Assembly: GCA_020636255.1 (NCBI GenBank)
Contig: JACJYE010000023.1
Location: 1-24,381 of the forward strand
DNA: 24,381 bases
Reading direction: 5' to 3'
From: Lewinellaceae bacterium
Lineage (GTDB): Bacteria > Bacteroidota > Bacteroidia > Chitinophagales > Saprospiraceae
The stretch's first letter is position 1. The number at the start of each line of letters is the position of its first letter. Positions 22,372 through 24,381 of this stretch are shown piece after piece. Both the position numbers and the translations under genes were made by a program. The notes under the pieces were generated by a model. It ran no database searches and was not told the origin of the DNA. It was given only the letters and a program-made list of their open reading frames with translations.

Positions 22372-23802
22372 ATGGAACAGCTACAAAATAAAAACAGCGA
22401 AAATATCCTCTCCCTGGCCAATAACCTCCGGTGGGGCCTGGGCGTGAACCTTCACGATGCGGTCATTGAATCCATATACGAGGATGCGTCGCGCATTGCC
22501 CGGAGTACGGTGCAGTTGAAAGGAGAGAAGGCGGACTACAACCTGGAAAGGAAGATCGACCGCCTGGTGACGAGCCGCTGGCTGGGCTTTCCGATCATGT
22601 TCTTATTGCTGGCGCTCGTATTCTGGCTGACGGTGGCCGGGGCCAATGTGCCTTCCGGCCTGCTGGCGTCCCTGCTCGTTGATACGATCCACCCGGCGCT
22701 GAAGAGCGCTGCCGCTGCCGCTGGGCTACCCTGGTGGCTGAGCGGCGTGCTGATCGACGGCGCCTACCTCTCGATGGCGTGGGTCATTTCGGTAATGCTG
22801 CCGCCGATGGCTATCTTTTTCCCGCTCTTCACCTTACTGGAAGACCTGGGTTACCTGCCCCGCGTGGCTTTCAATATGGACAACCTGTACCGCAAGGCGG
22901 GCGCTCACGGCAAACAGGCTTTGACCATGAGCATGGGCTTCGGCTGCAATGCCGCCGGTGTGATCGCCTCCCGTGTGATCGACAGCCCACGCGAGCGGCT
23001 CATCGCCATCATTACCAATAACTTTTCGCTGTGCAACGGCCGCTGGCCCACGCAGATCCTGATCGCCACTATCTTTATCGGCGGCGCGGTGCCGGCCCAC
23101 CTGGCGGGGCTGGTATCGGCAGGCGCCGTGGTGGGTATAGCCGTGCTCGGCATCGGCTTCAGCCTGGCCGTATCCTGGGGCCTGAGCCGGACGGTACTGA
23201 AAGGCGAAGCATCGGCCTTCAGCCTGGAGTTGCCGCCCTACCGGCCGCCACGTATTTGGCAGACCCTCTATACCTCCCTCATCGACCGTACGATCTTCGT
23301 ACTGTGGCGGGCCATCGTTTTTGCCATCCCGGCAGGGGTGGTGATCTGGCTGGTGGCCAATGTCGAGGTAGGAGGAGAGAACCTGGCCGCACATTTTATC
23401 GATTGGGCCGGCCCCGTCGCCATCCTGTTCGGGCTCAACGGCGTGATCGTCCTGGCTTATATCATCGCTATTCCGGCCAACGAGATCGTCATACCTACCG
23501 TGCTGATGCTGACCGTCATCACTGCCGGCCTGACGGGCGTCGGCTCCGGCGCTGGCGTCATGTTCGAGCTGGACTCCGTCACCGCGACCGAAAATATCCT
23601 TCGCGCCGGCGGGTGGACACTGCTTACGGGCATCAACCTGATGCTGTTCAGCCTGCTGCACAACCCCTGCTCGACGACCATCTACACCATCTACAAAGAG
23701 ACGAAGAGCGTGAAGTGGACCCTCGTTTCTACCTTCCTGCCGATCGTGCTAGGCCTGGTGGTATGCTTTTTCGTCACGCAACTGTGGTTGTTGCTGTCGT
23801 AA
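22372..23802 (+). CDS. feoB: FeoB membrane half (ferrous iron permease domain)
   Basis: A 476-residue inner-membrane protein. The first 65 residues continue the GDI-type helical linker and end KIDRLVTSRWLGFPI, the usual entry to the FeoB membrane domain. Two Gate-type halves follow with about 8-9 helices, including MGFGCNAAGVIASRVIDSPRERL (Cys192) and the C-terminal NPCSTTIYTIYKETKSVKWT. Together with the 264-residue GTPase it equals a full FeoB (about 740 residues). The start ATG has an unusually clear AAGGA five bases upstream, suggesting independent initiation. The gene is in the same frame as the GTPase half with one stop between. It is convergent with the EF-hand gene, nine bases between stops. 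Confidence 0.93.
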   Translation: MEQLQNKNSENILSLANNLRWGLGVNLHDAVIESIYEDASRIARSTVQLKGEKADYNLERKIDRLVTSRWLGFPIMFLLLALVFWLTVAGANVPSGLLASLLVDTIHPALKSAAAAAGLPWWLSGVLIDGAYLSMAWVISVMLPPMAIFFPLFTLLEDLGYLPRVAFNMDNLYRKAGAHGKQALTMSMGFGCNAAGVIASRVIDSPRERLIAIITNNFSLCNGRWPTQILIATIFIGGAVPAHLAGLVSAGAVVGIAVLGIGFSLAVSWGLSRTVLKGEASAFSLELPPYRPPRIWQTLYTSLIDRTIFVLWRAIVFAIPAGVVIWLVANVEVGGENLAAHFIDWAGPVAILFGLNGVIVLAYIIAIPANEIVIPTVLMLTVITAGLTGVGSGAGVMFELDSVTATENILRAGGWTLLTGINLMLFSLLHNPCSTTIYTIYKETKSVKWTLVSTFLPIVLGLVVCFFVTQLWLLLS

Positions 23803-23811
23803 AACGCTTAA

Positions 23812-24219
23812 CTAATTCCTTCCGCCGCCACGCCCTGCGCGGTTAGACTGGCCTTGCCCGCGGAGTTTCTGGCCGCTGTTCTGGCAGTTGCCGGCGCCAT
23901 AGCCTTTGTGTGGGCCGTTCCCATCCTTTAGCCCTTGCCCATTTCCCTGTCCTTTTGCGGCATTCTGGGCCCGGTTCATCGATCGGTATTCAGCGCGGGA
24001 GAGCATCCCGTCGCCGTTGTTGTCAAAATCGGCGATGGAGCCGTGCTGGTATTCATTTTGGGAAACGTAACCGTCTCCATTCTGGTCGCACTGGGTAAAG
24101 CGTGGGCAATCGCCGGCGCGCTGGCCTGCCTGAGCATTGACTGCGGTAGTGGAGAACAACATGGCCAACCCGATAAGGGGCAGGAAGCTGAACCATCTGA
24201 AATTCATCGTTGCTTTCAT
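23812..24219 (-). CDS. Small secreted EF-hand protein
   Basis: A 135-residue exported protein. The signal peptide is about 1-29 (hydrophobic core FLPLIGLAMLF, cleavage after VNA). Two canonical EF-hand loops lie close together: DQNGDGYVSQNE at 45-56 and DNNGDGMLSRAE at 66-77, with Asp, Asn, Asp, Gly, Ser and Glu at the calcium-binding positions. The C-terminal 50 residues are Gly/Asn/Gln-rich and basic with no structure predicted. Cysteines at 38 and 44 may form a disulphide. The ATG at 24219 was chosen because it starts the signal peptide; an alternative is the ATG at 24207. Likely periplasmic or extracellular calcium-binding; its partner is unknown. Confidence 0.85.
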   Translation of the reverse strand: MKATMNFRWFSFLPLIGLAMLFSTTAVNAQAGQRAGDCPRFTQCDQNGDGYVSQNEYQHGSIADFDNNGDGMLSRAEYRSMNRAQNAAKGQGNGQGLKDGNGPHKGYGAGNCQNSGQKLRGQGQSNRAGRGGGRN

Positions 24220-24341
24220 GATCCTGTTTTTTGATCTTTTTAATCTGTTTTCAACCCTTACTACGCAGCGGGCCGGTTTTTCTTTCACCCTGAAAAAAAA
24301 TTCTAATGGCGGGCAGAGCGCTTTAATTACCAAAGCTACGT

Positions 24342-24381
24342 AGCGAAGCCCCCGTTTCTCATAGCCTCCAGGTAGCTGGGT
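24342..24381 (-). CDS. Possible 3' end of a gene cut by the window edge
   Basis: On the minus strand, a frame entering from the right edge reads PSYLEAMRNGGFAT and stops at TAG (24342-24344). The segment is too short to identify and may be chance. A perfect 10-base palindrome, GCTACGTAGC, lies over the stop at 24335-24344. Confidence 0.2.

Noticed and set aside
22343..22441. Alternative ATG at 22343 as start of a separate small gene between the FeoB halves
   Set aside because: It is out of frame with the membrane half and stops after a short stretch with no recognisable features.

Overview
The window is GC-rich chromosomal DNA from a member of the Bacteroidota, most likely a Saprospiria-like (Lewinella/Haliscomenobacter-type) bacterium. 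The signs are a protein with a C-terminal type IX secretion (gliding-motility/CHU_C) sorting domain, a DUF6089-type outer-membrane barrel, a metallophosphoesterase-like/outer-membrane-barrel fusion, promoter elements of the Bacteroidota form (TTTG ... TAnnTTTG), and little use of Shine-Dalgarno sites. The genus assignment is inference. I see no rRNA, tRNA, CRISPR array, prophage or transposase gene.

Layout. 72-3554: a fused B12-dependent acyl-CoA mutase (IcmF) with an in-frame 42-bp tandem repeat in a linker. 3895-5158: a small outer-membrane barrel gene and a YjbQ-family gene. 5387-7717: a GH3-family acyl-adenylating enzyme and an ABC ATPase, with a DUF364 gene convergent to them (7744-8553). 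8680-10296: a secreted protein with a T9SS sorting domain. 10431-14108 (minus): a very large surface protein with a metallophosphoesterase-like domain whose metal ligands look degraded, a CotH-kinase-like middle part and a C-terminal barrel.

14161-17807 is an L-fucose utilisation locus of the non-phosphorylated (oxidative) type. Mutarotase, FucP permease and an SDR L-fucose dehydrogenase lie on the minus strand, and L-fuconolactonase is divergent on the plus strand. Together they would import L-fucose, interconvert its anomers, oxidise it to L-fuconolactone and hydrolyse that to L-fuconate. The dehydratase and later steps are not in the window. 17869-19228: a CbpA-type J-protein followed by an unknown small gene in the slot where cbpM often sits.

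19349-23802 is a metal homeostasis cluster. It holds a DtxR/MntR-family repressor with a near-palindromic operator over its own promoter, then a non-coding repeat-rich gap. After the gap comes a three-gene feo operon made of a membrane-anchored DtxR-FeoA-FeoA fusion, the FeoB GTPase half and the FeoB membrane half. The FeoB halves are separated by one in-frame stop and 30 bases. A small secreted EF-hand protein is convergent at the right end.

At least two families of short dispersed repeats occupy the intergenic gaps. One is a 49-bp unit at 2-50, repeated at 20148-20196 with one mismatch and paired there with an inverted partner whose outer and inner parts match but whose centre differs. The other is a looser unit around 5271, 14549 and 15900.
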